Origin: Sandaracinaceae bacterium
GTDB taxonomy: Bacteria > Myxococcota_A > Polyangia > Polyangiales > JAFGIB01
Direction of reading: 5' to 3'
Length of the DNA stretch: 49,967 bases
Assembly (NCBI GenBank): GCA_017881055.1
Contig: JADGRF010000281.1
Location: 1-49,967 of the forward strand
Shown here piece after piece: positions 1 to 9,632 of the stretch. A program made the position numbers and the translations under genes. The notes beneath the pieces were generated by a model. The model was not told the DNA's origin, did not search any database, and was given only the letters and a program-made list of their open reading frames with translations. The number at the start of each line of letters is the position of its first letter. The first letter of the stretch is position 1.

Positions 1-1593
<1,593 letters not shown>

Positions 1594-1700
1594 GACGGCC
1601 TCCGGCCAGCCCCAGACACCCGCAGGTGGTCTTGGGGTATGTCACCAAACCGGCGCGAGCATACGGATGGGCCGGGGGGGGCGCAACGACTACTGAGGCG

Positions 1701-2612
1701 TCACTGAGTCGTGGGCGGTGCGGGTGCGTACTCCGCGTTGACGACCCACTTCACGCCAAGCGGGGGAGCCTCGGTCATCTTGGGATCCGGGTAGCACTGG
1801 ATGACGCCGGCGCTCATGGCCATCGCGGCGGTGAACTCCAGCTCGCACCAAAATATCGAGGTGTCGATACCGGGCGGCGGATCGTGGTCCCTGACCGTGA
1901 AGCGCAGCACGTCGCCGGCAAATAGAGTGACCAGCATCTTCGGATCGTTCCAGCCGGGGCTCTGGCTGTCGATGATGGTCGGCGTTTTGAACTTCAGCTT
2001 GCCGTTGATCGCAACCTCGACGTACGGGTCCGGCAGGCACTTGAGGCAGAGGAAGACCGGGCTGAACGAGCACAAGGTTCCGTCGGTCGTGATATTGTCG
2101 TAGCAAACGGTGGCCGGGGTTTGATCGGGAATTTGGGCTCCGGTGACGCGTATCAGAAACTGCGAAGCGGCTGGGGGCACCTTGCAGGTGCCGGCGATGC
2201 ACGCCTCTCCGGGAGCGCAGACTGCACCTATCGTGCCGCACATCTCCGGCGGCACGGTCGCATCGAATTGGATGATTCCGCCCGAGTCATCGCCCGACCC
2301 GGCAACGGCCGAGTCTCCCGGCGGTTGGATGATGGCCCCGCTGTCCGACGACACGGAGCCTCCTGCGTCGCCCACGCGTCCGAGCGCGTTGCCCCCGGCG
2401 TCACCCAGGCAGAACGCGTAGACCCAGCAGTCCGGATCTTCGCAGTCGTACAGGCCGTCGCCATCGTCGTCGCCTGTGCGGTGGCCGAGCGCGTCCGTCC
2501 CGGCGTTCGAGCACTGAGCCCTCGTGAGCTCGCCGTGGGCCGTGAGGCTGCACGAAGCCGCCAAGAGGCAGACGCTCAGATATCCAAGGGTTCCGAAAGC
2601 GCGCCGAATCAC
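1701..2612 (-). CDS. Lipoprotein with a C2-like domain
   Basis: The 303-aa predicted lipoprotein has a signal peptide ending in lipobox LAAS-C21. A Cys-rich segment with an acidic DDDGDG loop (residues 48-53) follows, then a Gly/Asp/Ser linker (70-120) and a small Cys pair region (125-143). The C-terminal domain (about 150-290) reads like a C2 beta-sandwich: LPDPYVEVAING, then a SPGWNDP turn and LRFTVRDHDPP, with Asp residues at the positions that bind calcium or membranes in C2 domains. The start is GTG at 2612 with GGAG eight bases upstream. The function is unknown; a cell-envelope calcium or lipid-binding role is only inferred. It lies downstream of the secreted-protein gene on the same strand but behind a hairpin, so it is probably its own unit. 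Confidence 0.75.
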   Translation of the reverse strand: MIRRAFGTLGYLSVCLLAASCSLTAHGELTRAQCSNAGTDALGHRTGDDDGDGLYDCEDPDCWVYAFCLGDAGGNALGRVGDAGGSVSSDSGAIIQPPGDSAVAGSGDDSGGIIQFDATVPPEMCGTIGAVCAPGEACIAGTCKVPPAASQFLIRVTGAQIPDQTPATVCYDNITTDGTLCSFSPVFLCLKCLPDPYVEVAINGKLKFKTPTIIDSQSPGWNDPKMLVTLFAGDVLRFTVRDHDPPPGIDTSIFWCELEFTAAMAMSAGVIQCYPDPKMTEAPPLGVKWVVNAEYAPAPPTTQ

Positions 2613-2667
2613 CGTGGTTTCTCCGCGTGATTACCTTGACACGTTTTCGTCTCTGACGCAGGACGTG

Positions 2668-2687
2668 TGCGTCGCGGGAGCGACGCA
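2668..2687 (-). terminator. Hairpin just after the stop codon of the small secreted protein gene
   Basis: A perfect 8-bp inverted repeat (TGCGTCGC / GCGACGCA) with a 4-base loop begins one base after the TGA at 2691-2689. There is no U-tract, so it may be a terminator aided by Rho or an mRNA 3'-end stabiliser. Confidence 0.45.
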
Positions 2688-2688
2688 T

Positions 2689-3174
2689 TCAGTTCTCGTC
2701 GATTCGGATCGACGCGACACCGCTGCCAGCTGGGAACGTGCAATTGAGGAGGTAGTAGCCATCGACGACGCTAAGATTCATCGAGGTGCCCCAGTCGAGA
2801 GTGGCAATCGTGTTGCCGCTGAGGGCCGCTGATCTGACTACGCTTCGCACCTCCGATGTGCTGGTCGGGCGCATCGAATACGCCGTGCATGAGATGGTCG
2901 ATGGGAAGCCGCGTAGGGCAAATACCCGCATTTGCAGCCCAGCCAGACCGTTCGTATTCTGCGTGTCGTCGCGCAGTAACGGGCAGATGACGCTAACCGT
3001 TCCGCTGCTCGCACTGTTGTAGCCGGTCAGGGTTCGGTACCACGCGGAACCGCTCCCAGTTCCTTCCTCGAAGCAGTTGGCGCCTGGAATGACTTTCGCG
3101 TCGGTCGCTGTCGCCGACCCTGCAACTGCTGATACAGCCAAAACGACCGCTGCCATGACGACGAGGTTCTTCAT
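2689..3174 (-). CDS. Small secreted protein of unknown function
   Basis: The 161-aa exported protein begins MKNLVVMAAVVLAVSAVAG, with a cleavage site near ATA-TDAK (about residue 23). The start at 3174 is chosen because AAGGAGG lies seven bases upstream. An in-frame GTG/ATG extension to 3234 lacks this and would bury the signal peptide. The mature part is Ser/Thr-rich, with four cysteines (NCF, VICP, ISC, LNC), a CPLLRDD segment, and a C-terminus SGVASIRIDEN that suggests a beta-sandwich. Base composition is visibly lower in GC than its neighbours. I do not recognise the family. Confidence 0.75.
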   Translation of the reverse strand: MKNLVVMAAVVLAVSAVAGSATATDAKVIPGANCFEEGTGSGSAWYRTLTGYNSASSGTVSVICPLLRDDTQNTNGLAGLQMRVFALRGFPSTISCTAYSMRPTSTSEVRSVVRSAALSGNTIATLDWGTSMNLSVVDGYYLLNCTFPAGSGVASIRIDEN

Positions 3175-3267
3175 CCGAGCCTCCTTGAACGCTATGTAGA
3201 CTAAGAACCTACAGTGGTTGTTAATCACTCGCAAGCCGCACTGCCGGTCGCGGAGAAGCGGTTGCGG

Positions 3268-3460
3268 CTACTGCAGCTTGCGCTCGAACGTCGAAGTCAC
3301 GCTCCACTGTTGGCCGGTGGGCGGGCTGGCGGTGCTGCTGGGGTCGCGGACGCACACGCAGCCCTACGAACGCGAGCCATCGCCAGTCGAAATGCACGGA
3401 GCACGCGTAGTCCACGTCTGGGAGCTGCGCAATCACACTTTCGCAGTTGCGTGCTCGGGC
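3268..3460 (-). pseudogene. Frameshifted remnant of a protein-coding gene
   Basis: The 324 bases between the genes at 3174 and 3498 hold no intact gene, but two adjacent minus-strand frames show coding-like third positions. The upstream frame reads SVIAQLPDVDYACSVHFDW and continues to LAFVG. At about 3360 the coding signal jumps to a frame reading CVCVRDPSSTASPPTGQQWS and ending ERKLQ-stop at 3268. Removing one G from the GGG at the junction joins them into a single ~62-residue C-terminus. The N-terminal part is absent, as a stop lies just upstream at 3463-3461. This is either a decayed gene or a sequencing-type indel in a truncated gene. Function is unknown. Confidence 0.4.
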
Positions 3461-3497
3461 TCACGCGCGCGCCTCGTCGCGGTCAATGCGTCGCCCG

Positions 3498-4421
3498 CTA
3501 TTCGTGCGAGTGTTGCGCGGCGTCTGCTGGGCCGATGAACCCGAGGATCTGCTGAGCGACGCGCTCGGGGTCTTCGAGATGCAGGAAATGCCCGAGGCCC
3601 GGCAGGCTCTCGCTGCGGAACTCGCCTTTGAAATACTGGGCCTGGCCTTCGCCCATCTCGAATGCGATGCAGCCGTCGTCGGCTCCGTGCAAGTGCAAGA
3701 GCGGCACGTAGATACGCACGCGCGCGTCGAGCCGGGCTTGACGCAAGCGCGTACGCGACGGCCGCAGCGCGCGGTAATAGCCGAGCGGCGCGGGCATGCT
3801 GGCATGCAGGCAGTCCTTGAGTTCGCGCGCGTAGTCCGCGGGCAGGGTGTAGCCCGGCGACCAACGCTGCCACAGCTCGTCGATGTACGCGAAGTCGTTG
3901 CGCGGCACGACGCGCTCGGGCAGTGCAGGCAACATGAAGAACGCCATGTACGCGCTGCGCTTCTGCTGCGAACGGCTGCGCCGCAGGTTGCGCTCGAAGG
4001 CGGCCACATGCGGAACGGCGAGCGTGACTGCGCGGCGAAAGCGCTGCGGCCAGCGACCGACCGCCGTATAGGTGGCGGCCGCGCCCCAGTCGTGACCGAT
4101 CAACACGGCTTTGTGATTCGGTGACAGCGCTTCGACCAGATCGGCGAGGTCATCGCCGACGCGTTGACGGTCGTAGGGACCTGCGAGTGTCGAGGGTGCA
4201 TAGCCGCGCAAGTACGGTGCGACGCAGCGGTAGCCTGCAGCGCACAGGCGCGCCATCAGCGGCAGGAACGTCCGCGGCAGATCCGGGAAGCCGTGCGCCA
4301 ACACGACGAGCGGCGCGTCCGCGCAGTCGGGCCCCACTTCGAGGTACGCCAACTCGCCTGCGGGCAACTGCGCGGTGCCCACGTTCGTGCTTGGCGGGTC
4401 GCTGTGGGGCTGGCTTGTCAC
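3498..4421 (-). CDS. Alpha/beta hydrolase, epoxide-hydrolase-like
   Basis: The 307-aa alpha/beta-hydrolase has the oxyanion motif HGFPDLPRTF (about 43-52) and a nucleophile elbow GHDWGAA with Asp111 instead of Ser. An acidic residue lies in HGADDGC and the base His in GLGHFLHLEDPE. Asp nucleophile plus HGFP and a YLRGYAPS segment is the pattern of soluble epoxide hydrolases and haloalkane dehalogenases; the substrate is unknown. The GTG at 4421 is taken as the start because the longer open frame (to 4730) would overlap the divergent gene and has non-hydrolase composition. There is no signal peptide, so it should be cytoplasmic. It is divergent from the membrane protein at 4522. Confidence 0.85.
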   Translation of the reverse strand: MTSQPHSDPPSTNVGTAQLPAGELAYLEVGPDCADAPLVVLAHGFPDLPRTFLPLMARLCAAGYRCVAPYLRGYAPSTLAGPYDRQRVGDDLADLVEALSPNHKAVLIGHDWGAAATYTAVGRWPQRFRRAVTLAVPHVAAFERNLRRSRSQQKRSAYMAFFMLPALPERVVPRNDFAYIDELWQRWSPGYTLPADYARELKDCLHASMPAPLGYYRALRPSRTRLRQARLDARVRIYVPLLHLHGADDGCIAFEMGEGQAQYFKGEFRSESLPGLGHFLHLEDPERVAQQILGFIGPADAAQHSHE

Positions 4422-4521
4422 TAGTCGCTCACGTGGCTCACCCGGCCGCTCGCGCTGCGTTCCCGCGCGCAGTCGTGATATCAGTCGGAAAGGGTTTGTA
4501 GAAGGGGGGGCGCAGGGCTTC

Positions 4522-7140
4522 GTGGAATCGTCGTCGCGCAAGCCCGGTTTCGCGTACGCAGCATGGGTGCTGCTCTCGATCGGCGCGGGCCTCTGGTTGC
4601 GCTGGCCCACGCTCGACAACGGCTTCGCGTCCGACGACTTCGTCGAAAGCGCCATGCTCGAGGGCACGTATCCCGCGCCGCGCGCGCCCCTCGATCTGTT
4701 CAATTTCGCGGACGGCAGCAGCGCGGACAACGCGCGCCTGATGCGCTTCGGTGCGCTGCCGTGGTGGACGGTTCCCGGTCTGCGCCTCGCGATGATGCGT
4801 CCGCTGTCGAGCGCGCTGGTCGTCGCGGATCGCGCGCTCTTCGGCCGCGACGCGCGCCTGTATCACGTGCATTCGTTCGTCTGGTGGGTCGTGCTGATGC
4901 TCGTAGCAGCGTGGCTGCTGCGCGAGCTGTTCTCGGCGCCGGTCGCATCGTTGGCCATCGTACTGTTCGCGCTGGAGGAAGGGCACACGTTGCCGCTCGG
5001 CTGGCTCGCCAACCGCGGTGCGATGGTCGCGATGGTGTTCGGGTTACTCGGCGTGCTCGTGCACGTGCGTGCGCGTCTGCGCGCGCGCCCTAGGCTGCTG
5101 CTGCTGTCGAGCCTGTGTTTCTCGATCGCGCTCCTGTCCGGCGAGTGGGCGTTTCCGCTGCTCGGCTACGTGCTCGCGTTCGAGCTGTTCGGACCGCCGG
5201 CGCTGCGCGACTCGTGGCGAGCGCGGTTCGTCTCGCTCTTGCCGAGCGCGCTGCCGGGCTTGATCTTCCTCGCGACGCGCGCGTACTTCGGCTACGGCGC
5301 GTTGCGCTCCGGCGTGTACATCGACCCGATCACGGAGCCCGTCGCGTTCTTCATCGCGGCTTGTCAGCGCATCCCGGTCTTCTTTGCCGACCTGTTCTTC
5401 TCCGTACCGGCGAGCTGGTGGGGGCTCGGCACGCCGTGGCGCGATCGGATCCTCGCCTTGCACGTGTTCTCACCCGAGGTCTGGCTGCGGTTGCCGAGCT
5501 GGCGCTTCTGGCACGTCGCGATCGGCGTGCTCGCGATGCTGGCAACGTACTTCACGCTGCGCGCCGGCTTGCGCGACCGCGATCCCGGCGAGCGCCGGCA
5601 AATTCGCTGGATGCTGTTCGGAGCGCTGATCTCGCTCGTGCCGATGGTCGCGTCGTTTCCGACCAGCCGCTTGGTGCTGCCGGCCGCAGTGGCCGTGTCT
5701 GTCGCCGCTGCGCTGGTGATTCTGCGCGGCCTTGGCCACTGTCGCGAGCTGTGGCCGCTGTCCCCGCTACGAGCGCTCCTGCCGCTCTCCGTTGCCCTGA
5801 CGGTCTGCTATTTCCAGGTCTGGCAAGCCGGACGCACCAGCTACTTCGAGTCGCGCGTCGCCGAGCACGGCTACGACTCGGTGCGCTATTGGTTGCTCCA
5901 CGCCGAGATCGACGACGCGAAGATCGCTACGCAGCGCGTCGTGCTGCTCAACTCGATCGAGCACACCAGCACGATCTTCGGGCCGTTCGTGCGCTCGTTC
6001 TACGGTCACCCGTTGCCCAAGTCCTCGTGGGTGCTGTCGGGCAGTCCGCACGCGCACGATGTGTATCGTCCGGCCGCGAACGTGCTCGAGCTCTCGGTGC
6101 TCGGCGGCACGATGCTGACGAGCGATCTCGAAACGCTCTACCGGGACGACCGCTTCCCGTTTCGCCTCGGCGAGGTCGTGCAGCTCGACGGTCTACGCGT
6201 GCAGGTGGCGCGCATGCTCTGGGGCAAACCTCAGACCGTGCGCTTCGTGTTCGACAAGAGCGTGGACGACCCTTCGTACCTGTTTCTGTTTTCGAGCCCC
6301 GAGGGGCTCGTGCGCGCACGCCTGCCCGAAGTCGGCGAGCGCATGCGTTTTCGCAAGGCGACGTTCCCGAGCCGGGGCCTTGCGCTGGCGGTGCGTAACG
6401 AGCGGGATCCAAACGTCAGCTGCATCGGACCACGGCCGTATGTCGAGGAATGCCGCCTCGGGTACTTCTTCGCCGACTGTGGTGGCAATGGCGAGTCGGT
6501 GTTCGCGTGCCATGGCTTGGGTGACTGTCGCTGGTTTCGGGGCGGTTGCGTCGCGGAGGACTACATGACCAGCTCCTGTTCCGCGCGCGATGCGTGCTGC
6601 GAAGGCGGCTTTCCGTTCCCGAAGAGCTCCTGGTTGTTCCAGCTCCCGGTACGGCAGCTGGTGCGCGCACACCTGGCGACCTGGGGCCGCGAGGCGTGGG
6701 ACGGAGAGCGTGCCATGCGCGTGTCGGTCGAAGTCGACCCGAAGGTCGTGCCGACCGTTCCGCGGGTACTGTGCCAGGGACCGGGTATGGAGCATGGTCC
6801 GTGCGACGCCAGCACCCTCGACCTGCCGATGCCGCTCGCGCGCTCGCTCCGGTTCGCGTTCGTGCCCGCGCACGGTGCGCCCGGCTGGCTGCTATCCACC
6901 GAGGTCGTCGATACGCGCGCGGGCATCTTGGAGGCGCGCGTCTGCAAGATTGCGCTTCCGGAGTGGCACGCGCAGAGCGGCTCCACCTCGCTCTGTCCGA
7001 GCGCTGCGCCTGCCGACTGCGCCGTGTCGGGCACGCTCCTGCTCAGCCGCTTTCCAATCGAGCCCTCGCGCGGCGCCGAGCTCAGCGCGCGCCTACGCGC
7101 GGACTTCGCCGACGGTCTGCACGTCGAGGCCGAGCTTTGA
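4522..7140 (+). CDS. Multispanning membrane protein, GT-C glycosyltransferase-like, with a large soluble C-terminal region
   Basis: The ~872-aa protein has about 11 predicted transmembrane segments in residues 9-435. TM1 (YAAWVLLSIGAGLWLRW) is followed by an acidic loop, DNGFASDDFVES. That layout is typical of GT-C (PMT/ArnT-like) enzymes that use polyprenyl-phosphate sugars; the assignment is by topology only. The remaining ~430 residues look extracytoplasmic, with a Cys-rich stretch at about 630-700 (SCIGPRPYVEEC, ADCGG, ACHGLGDC, SARDACC). The GTG at 4522 is proposed as the start; an open frame extends back to 4375, but that part overlaps the divergent hydrolase and has no TM or family-like sequence. 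It converges on the signal-peptidase-like gene with only 5 bases between stops. Confidence 0.65.
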   Translation: MESSSRKPGFAYAAWVLLSIGAGLWLRWPTLDNGFASDDFVESAMLEGTYPAPRAPLDLFNFADGSSADNARLMRFGALPWWTVPGLRLAMMRPLSSALVVADRALFGRDARLYHVHSFVWWVVLMLVAAWLLRELFSAPVASLAIVLFALEEGHTLPLGWLANRGAMVAMVFGLLGVLVHVRARLRARPRLLLLSSLCFSIALLSGEWAFPLLGYVLAFELFGPPALRDSWRARFVSLLPSALPGLIFLATRAYFGYGALRSGVYIDPITEPVAFFIAACQRIPVFFADLFFSVPASWWGLGTPWRDRILALHVFSPEVWLRLPSWRFWHVAIGVLAMLATYFTLRAGLRDRDPGERRQIRWMLFGALISLVPMVASFPTSRLVLPAAVAVSVAAALVILRGLGHCRELWPLSPLRALLPLSVALTVCYFQVWQAGRTSYFESRVAEHGYDSVRYWLLHAEIDDAKIATQRVVLLNSIEHTSTIFGPFVRSFYGHPLPKSSWVLSGSPHAHDVYRPAANVLELSVLGGTMLTSDLETLYRDDRFPFRLGEVVQLDGLRVQVARMLWGKPQTVRFVFDKSVDDPSYLFLFSSPEGLVRARLPEVGERMRFRKATFPSRGLALAVRNERDPNVSCIGPRPYVEECRLGYFFADCGGNGESVFACHGLGDCRWFRGGCVAEDYMTSSCSARDACCEGGFPFPKSSWLFQLPVRQLVRAHLATWGREAWDGERAMRVSVEVDPKVVPTVPRVLCQGPGMEHGPCDASTLDLPMPLARSLRFAFVPAHGAPGWLLSTEVVDTRAGILEARVCKIALPEWHAQSGSTSLCPSAAPADCAVSGTLLLSRFPIEPSRGAELSARLRADFADGLHVEAEL

Positions 7141-7145
7141 CGGCC

Positions 7146-7778
7146 TCAGCGAATCAAGCTGAAGTAGAAGTGCGAGATGTCGTCGCCGTTCGAGGGCGCC
7201 GGGCGCAGCCGCAGGATCACTTGACCGAGGCAGTGATTCGGATCGACCTCGCCGAACTCACGGCTGTCGTCATCGGAGTCCGAGCGGTTGTCACCGAGCA
7301 AGAACGCGCCGCGGTTCACTTGGTACGGTGTGATGACGAACGGCATGCCGGACTCTCGATAGAACTCGTGCGTGTGCAGGTGGGCGTATTGCAAGCTGCC
7401 GTAGTCCATCGTGTACATACGACTGCGCGTGACGTCGTAGAAGCGCTGCGTGCCGAGCGGCTCGGTGGTGGAGCGACTCGAGTCCACATAGATCGAACCG
7501 AAGCGATCGGTCGACACCGTGGAGCCTGCGAAGGCGATCGCGCGGCCGAGCACGGTCTTACCGGGCGCAGCCGGGTGCTCGCACAGCATCACGTCGCCCA
7601 TGTCCATGGTTGCGTCGCGCCACACGACCACTTCGTCTCCGTACACGAGCGTCGGCGCCATGCCGTTGTGCGGTACTTTGTAGATGTCGACGAAGAATAG
7701 CTCGAGCAGGAACGCGAGCGCGCCGAGCACGACCGCGAGGCGGATCGCAACCTGCAGGACGCCTCGCAGAAATGGCAT
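7146..7778 (-). CDS. Signal peptidase I (S26) paralogue, predicted catalytically inactive
   Basis: The 210-aa protein has one N-terminal membrane helix (about 11-30) and the S26 fold signatures. In the catalytic box, VPHNGMAPTLVYGD aligns to the SPase motif PSxSMxPTLxxGD, but the nucleophile Ser before Met is Gly39. In the second box, LGRAIAFAGSTV aligns to KRxxGLPGDxV, but the general-base Lys is Gly78. The structural box LLGDNRSDSDDDSREFG (161-177) is intact. Length is near that of small SPases. It should therefore be membrane-bound with a periplasmic domain that cannot cleave by the Ser/Lys mechanism. It sits 36 bases downstream of thiE on the same strand and could be cotranscribed with it. 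Confidence 0.85.
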   Translation of the reverse strand: MPFLRGVLQVAIRLAVVLGALAFLLELFFVDIYKVPHNGMAPTLVYGDEVVVWRDATMDMGDVMLCEHPAAPGKTVLGRAIAFAGSTVSTDRFGSIYVDSSRSTTEPLGTQRFYDVTRSRMYTMDYGSLQYAHLHTHEFYRESGMPFVITPYQVNRGAFLLGDNRSDSDDDSREFGEVDPNHCLGQVILRLRPAPSNGDDISHFYFSLIR

Positions 7779-7813
7779 GGCTAAAGCGTCCGAGACGGGG
7801 TGTCAGGTGTCAA

Positions 7814-8440
7814 CTATCCGCGTCGGTTGCGTGCCGCATCGAGCGCCGTGAGACACGCCGCCGTGCTTGCCGCGCGATCGCGCGCAGCAAAGACCGCACG
7901 GATCAGCGCGATGCCGTGTGCGCCAGCGGCGCAGAGCGCGGATATGTGGGCAACGCCGACGCCTCCGAGCGCGAAGACCGGCATGGGCGTCGCGCGGACG
8001 AGTTCTCCAAAGCGCGCGACGCCGAGTGGCGGCGCTTTGCCTGGAGCTTCGAAGACGGGGCCCAGCACGGCGAAGTCCGCTCCCTGTTCGACGGCACGTG
8101 CAAGGCCCGCCGCGTCGTGACACGACACTCCCACGCGCGCATCTGCCGCCAGCTGCGCTCGCGTCGCTGAAATCGAGAGCGCGCGATCAGGTAGGTGAAC
8201 GCCATCGGCAGCAACCGCACGGGCCAGCCTGGCGTGCTCGTTTATGAAGAGCGCCGCGCCAGCCTCGCGCGTGATCGCGCGCAGCTCACGTGCCAGCGGC
8301 AAGAGCTCCTCCGGCCGTGCAGCCTTGTCACGCAGCTGCACGCCGACTCGTCCCGGCGCAGCTCGCGTGAGAGCCTCGCGCACCGCGCTCGCGATCGAGC
8401 CGGGCGAGCCCTCATCCGTGATCAAGTACAGATCGAACAT
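7814..8440 (-). CDS. thiE: Thiamine-phosphate synthase / TenI-family protein
   Basis: The 208-aa TIM-barrel protein is of the ThiE/TenI family. ThiE couples HMP-PP with thiazole phosphate; TenI aromatises the thiazole. Visible motifs are VGVQLRDKA (R37, K39), FINEHARLARAVAADGVHL (N67, E68), VGVSCHDA (H108), LGPVFEAPGKAPPLG and FALGGV. Where ThiE usually has Asn-Asp, this has Asn67-Glu68. The HLPDRALS segment lacks the usual GQ-D of ThiE and resembles TenI. Placement 18 bases after thiG, with thiS upstream, supports a role in thiazole/thiamine synthesis either way. ThiE is preferred because of the LGPVF...GK...PLG phosphate-loop region. Confidence 0.8.
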   Translation of the reverse strand: MFDLYLITDEGSPGSIASAVREALTRAAPGRVGVQLRDKAARPEELLPLARELRAITREAGAALFINEHARLARAVAADGVHLPDRALSISATRAQLAADARVGVSCHDAAGLARAVEQGADFAVLGPVFEAPGKAPPLGVARFGELVRATPMPVFALGGVGVAHISALCAAGAHGIALIRAVFAARDRAASTAACLTALDAARNRRG

Positions 8441-8458
8441 GCGCGCGCGCTGCGTCGT

Positions 8459-9241
8459 TCAGTTCTTGGAACCGATCACGCCTTCGAGCGGGCTCGAGGC
8501 CGTCGCGTACAGGCGCTTCGGAATGCGACCCGCCAGGAACGCCTCGCGACCTGCTTCCACCGCGAGGCGCATGGCGCGCGCCATGCGCACCGGCTCGCGC
8601 GCACCCGCAATCGCGGTGTTCATGAGCACCGCGTCGCAACCGAGCTCCATGGCGATCGCAGCGTCCGAGGCCGTGCCCACGCCCGCGTCGACGATGACAG
8701 GCACCTTGATCGTGTTGCGGATGATCTCGAGGTTGTACGGATTGCGAATGCCGAGCCCGCTGCCGATCGGCGCGGCGAGCGGCATGACCGCAGCGCAGCC
8801 GATGTCCTCGAGCTTCTTCGCCGTGATCGGATCGTCGGTCGTGTACGGCAGCACGGTGAAGCCTTCCTTCACCAAAATGCGCGCCGCTTCGAGCGTTTGA
8901 ACCACGTCAGGAAACAGTGTCTGCGGGTCGCCCAGCACCTCGACCTTCACGAGCCCGGCGATGCCGAGCTCGCGTGCCAGACGGCAGGTGCGGACGGCGT
9001 CTTCGGCTGTGTAGCAGCCCGCCGTGTTGGGCAAGAGAGTGTACTTCTTCTCGCGCAAGTAGCCGAGCAGCGATTCACCCGCCGCAGACTTCAAGTCGAG
9101 TCGGCGCACGGCGACGGTGACCATGTCGGCGCCGGAAGCCTCGAGCGCAGCCTTCGTCTCCTCGAAGTCTTTGTACTTGCCCGTGCCCACGATCAAGCGT
9201 GATCGCAGCGTGAAGCCACCAACCTTGAGCTGATCCGTCAT
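8459..9241 (-). CDS. thiG: Thiazole synthase ThiG
   Basis: ThiG builds the thiazole phosphate ring of thiamine from 1-deoxy-xylulose 5-phosphate, dehydroglycine and ThiS thiocarboxylate. The 260-aa protein shows [18 protein letters not shown], the Schiff-base lysine K99 in [41 protein letters not shown] and [12 protein letters not shown], all standard ThiG landmarks. I chose the ATG at 9241 over the in-frame ATG at 9253 because GGAG lies six bases before the former. It is 40 bases downstream of thiS in the same operon. Length is normal. Confidence 0.95.
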   Translation of the reverse strand: MTDQLKVGGFTLRSRLIVGTGKYKDFEETKAALEASGADMVTVAVRRLDLKSAAGESLLGYLREKKYTLLPNTAGCYTAEDAVRTCRLARELGIAGLVKVEVLGDPQTLFPDVVQTLEAARILVKEGFTVLPYTTDDPITAKKLEDIGCAAVMPLAAPIGSGLGIRNPYNLEIIRNTIKVPVIVDAGVGTASDAAIAMELGCDAVLMNTAIAGAREPVRMARAMRLAVEAGREAFLAGRIPKRLYATASSPLEGVIGSKN

Positions 9242-9281
9242 CGTGATCTCCATCTTTCAGCGTGCTTCTGGCATGCTCGTG

Positions 9282-9482
9282 TCAGCCGCCGCCCACGAAG
9301 TGCACGACCTCGAGCTCGTCGCCGTCGCTGAGCACGGTCGTCGGATGTTGCGCGCGCGGCACGATCTCCCGGTTCTTCTCGACCGCGACGGGGCCAGTAC
9401 CGACGCCGAGCTGCACGAGCAAAGCCCCGATCGTGATTCCCGACGCGACTTCTTTGGGCTCGCCGTTGACCGCGATGCGCAT
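9282..9482 (-). CDS. thiS: Sulfur carrier protein ThiS
   Basis: The 66-aa ubiquitin-like sulfur carrier of thiazole synthesis ends in VHFVGGG; the terminal Gly-Gly is adenylated by ThiF/MoeB and thiocarboxylated. The start [12 protein letters not shown] and the LVQLGV segment are typical of ThiS. It is the first gene of the thiS-thiG-thiE run and is divergent from alr, with 150 bases between them. No TPP riboswitch motif was found in that gap. No adenylating enzyme or ThiC lies in the window. Confidence 0.92.
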   Translation of the reverse strand: MRIAVNGEPKEVASGITIGALLVQLGVGTGPVAVEKNREIVPRAQHPTTVLSDGDELEVVHFVGGG

Positions 9483-9632
9483 GGCCGGAGCTTATGCACG
9501 CAGAGGCGCGGACGCCACCAGCACGTCCGCTCTCCGCGAACGAAAATCGGCAGAACGCGGAAAGGCAAGGTCGGGGCCGTGCCGGACGAGTTGCTTGACG
9601 CCCGGCCCATCGACAGCTAGCAACCTGAGGGC

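Noticed and set aside
2641-2680. Plus-strand TTGACA near 2635 as a promoter
   Set aside because: No gene lies downstream on that strand and no -10 element is present at proper spacing.
4375-4521. Upstream N-terminal extension of the GT-C-like membrane protein
   Set aside because: It overlaps the divergent hydrolase start, is Arg/Ser-rich and precedes the first TM without any family-like sequence; GTG 4522 is a better start.
9483-9632. Possible TPP riboswitch ahead of thiS
   Set aside because: The 150-base gap between thiS and alr was read on the minus strand for the THI-box landmarks (CTGAGA and the ACCTGAT-containing arm) and neither is present in the right order.
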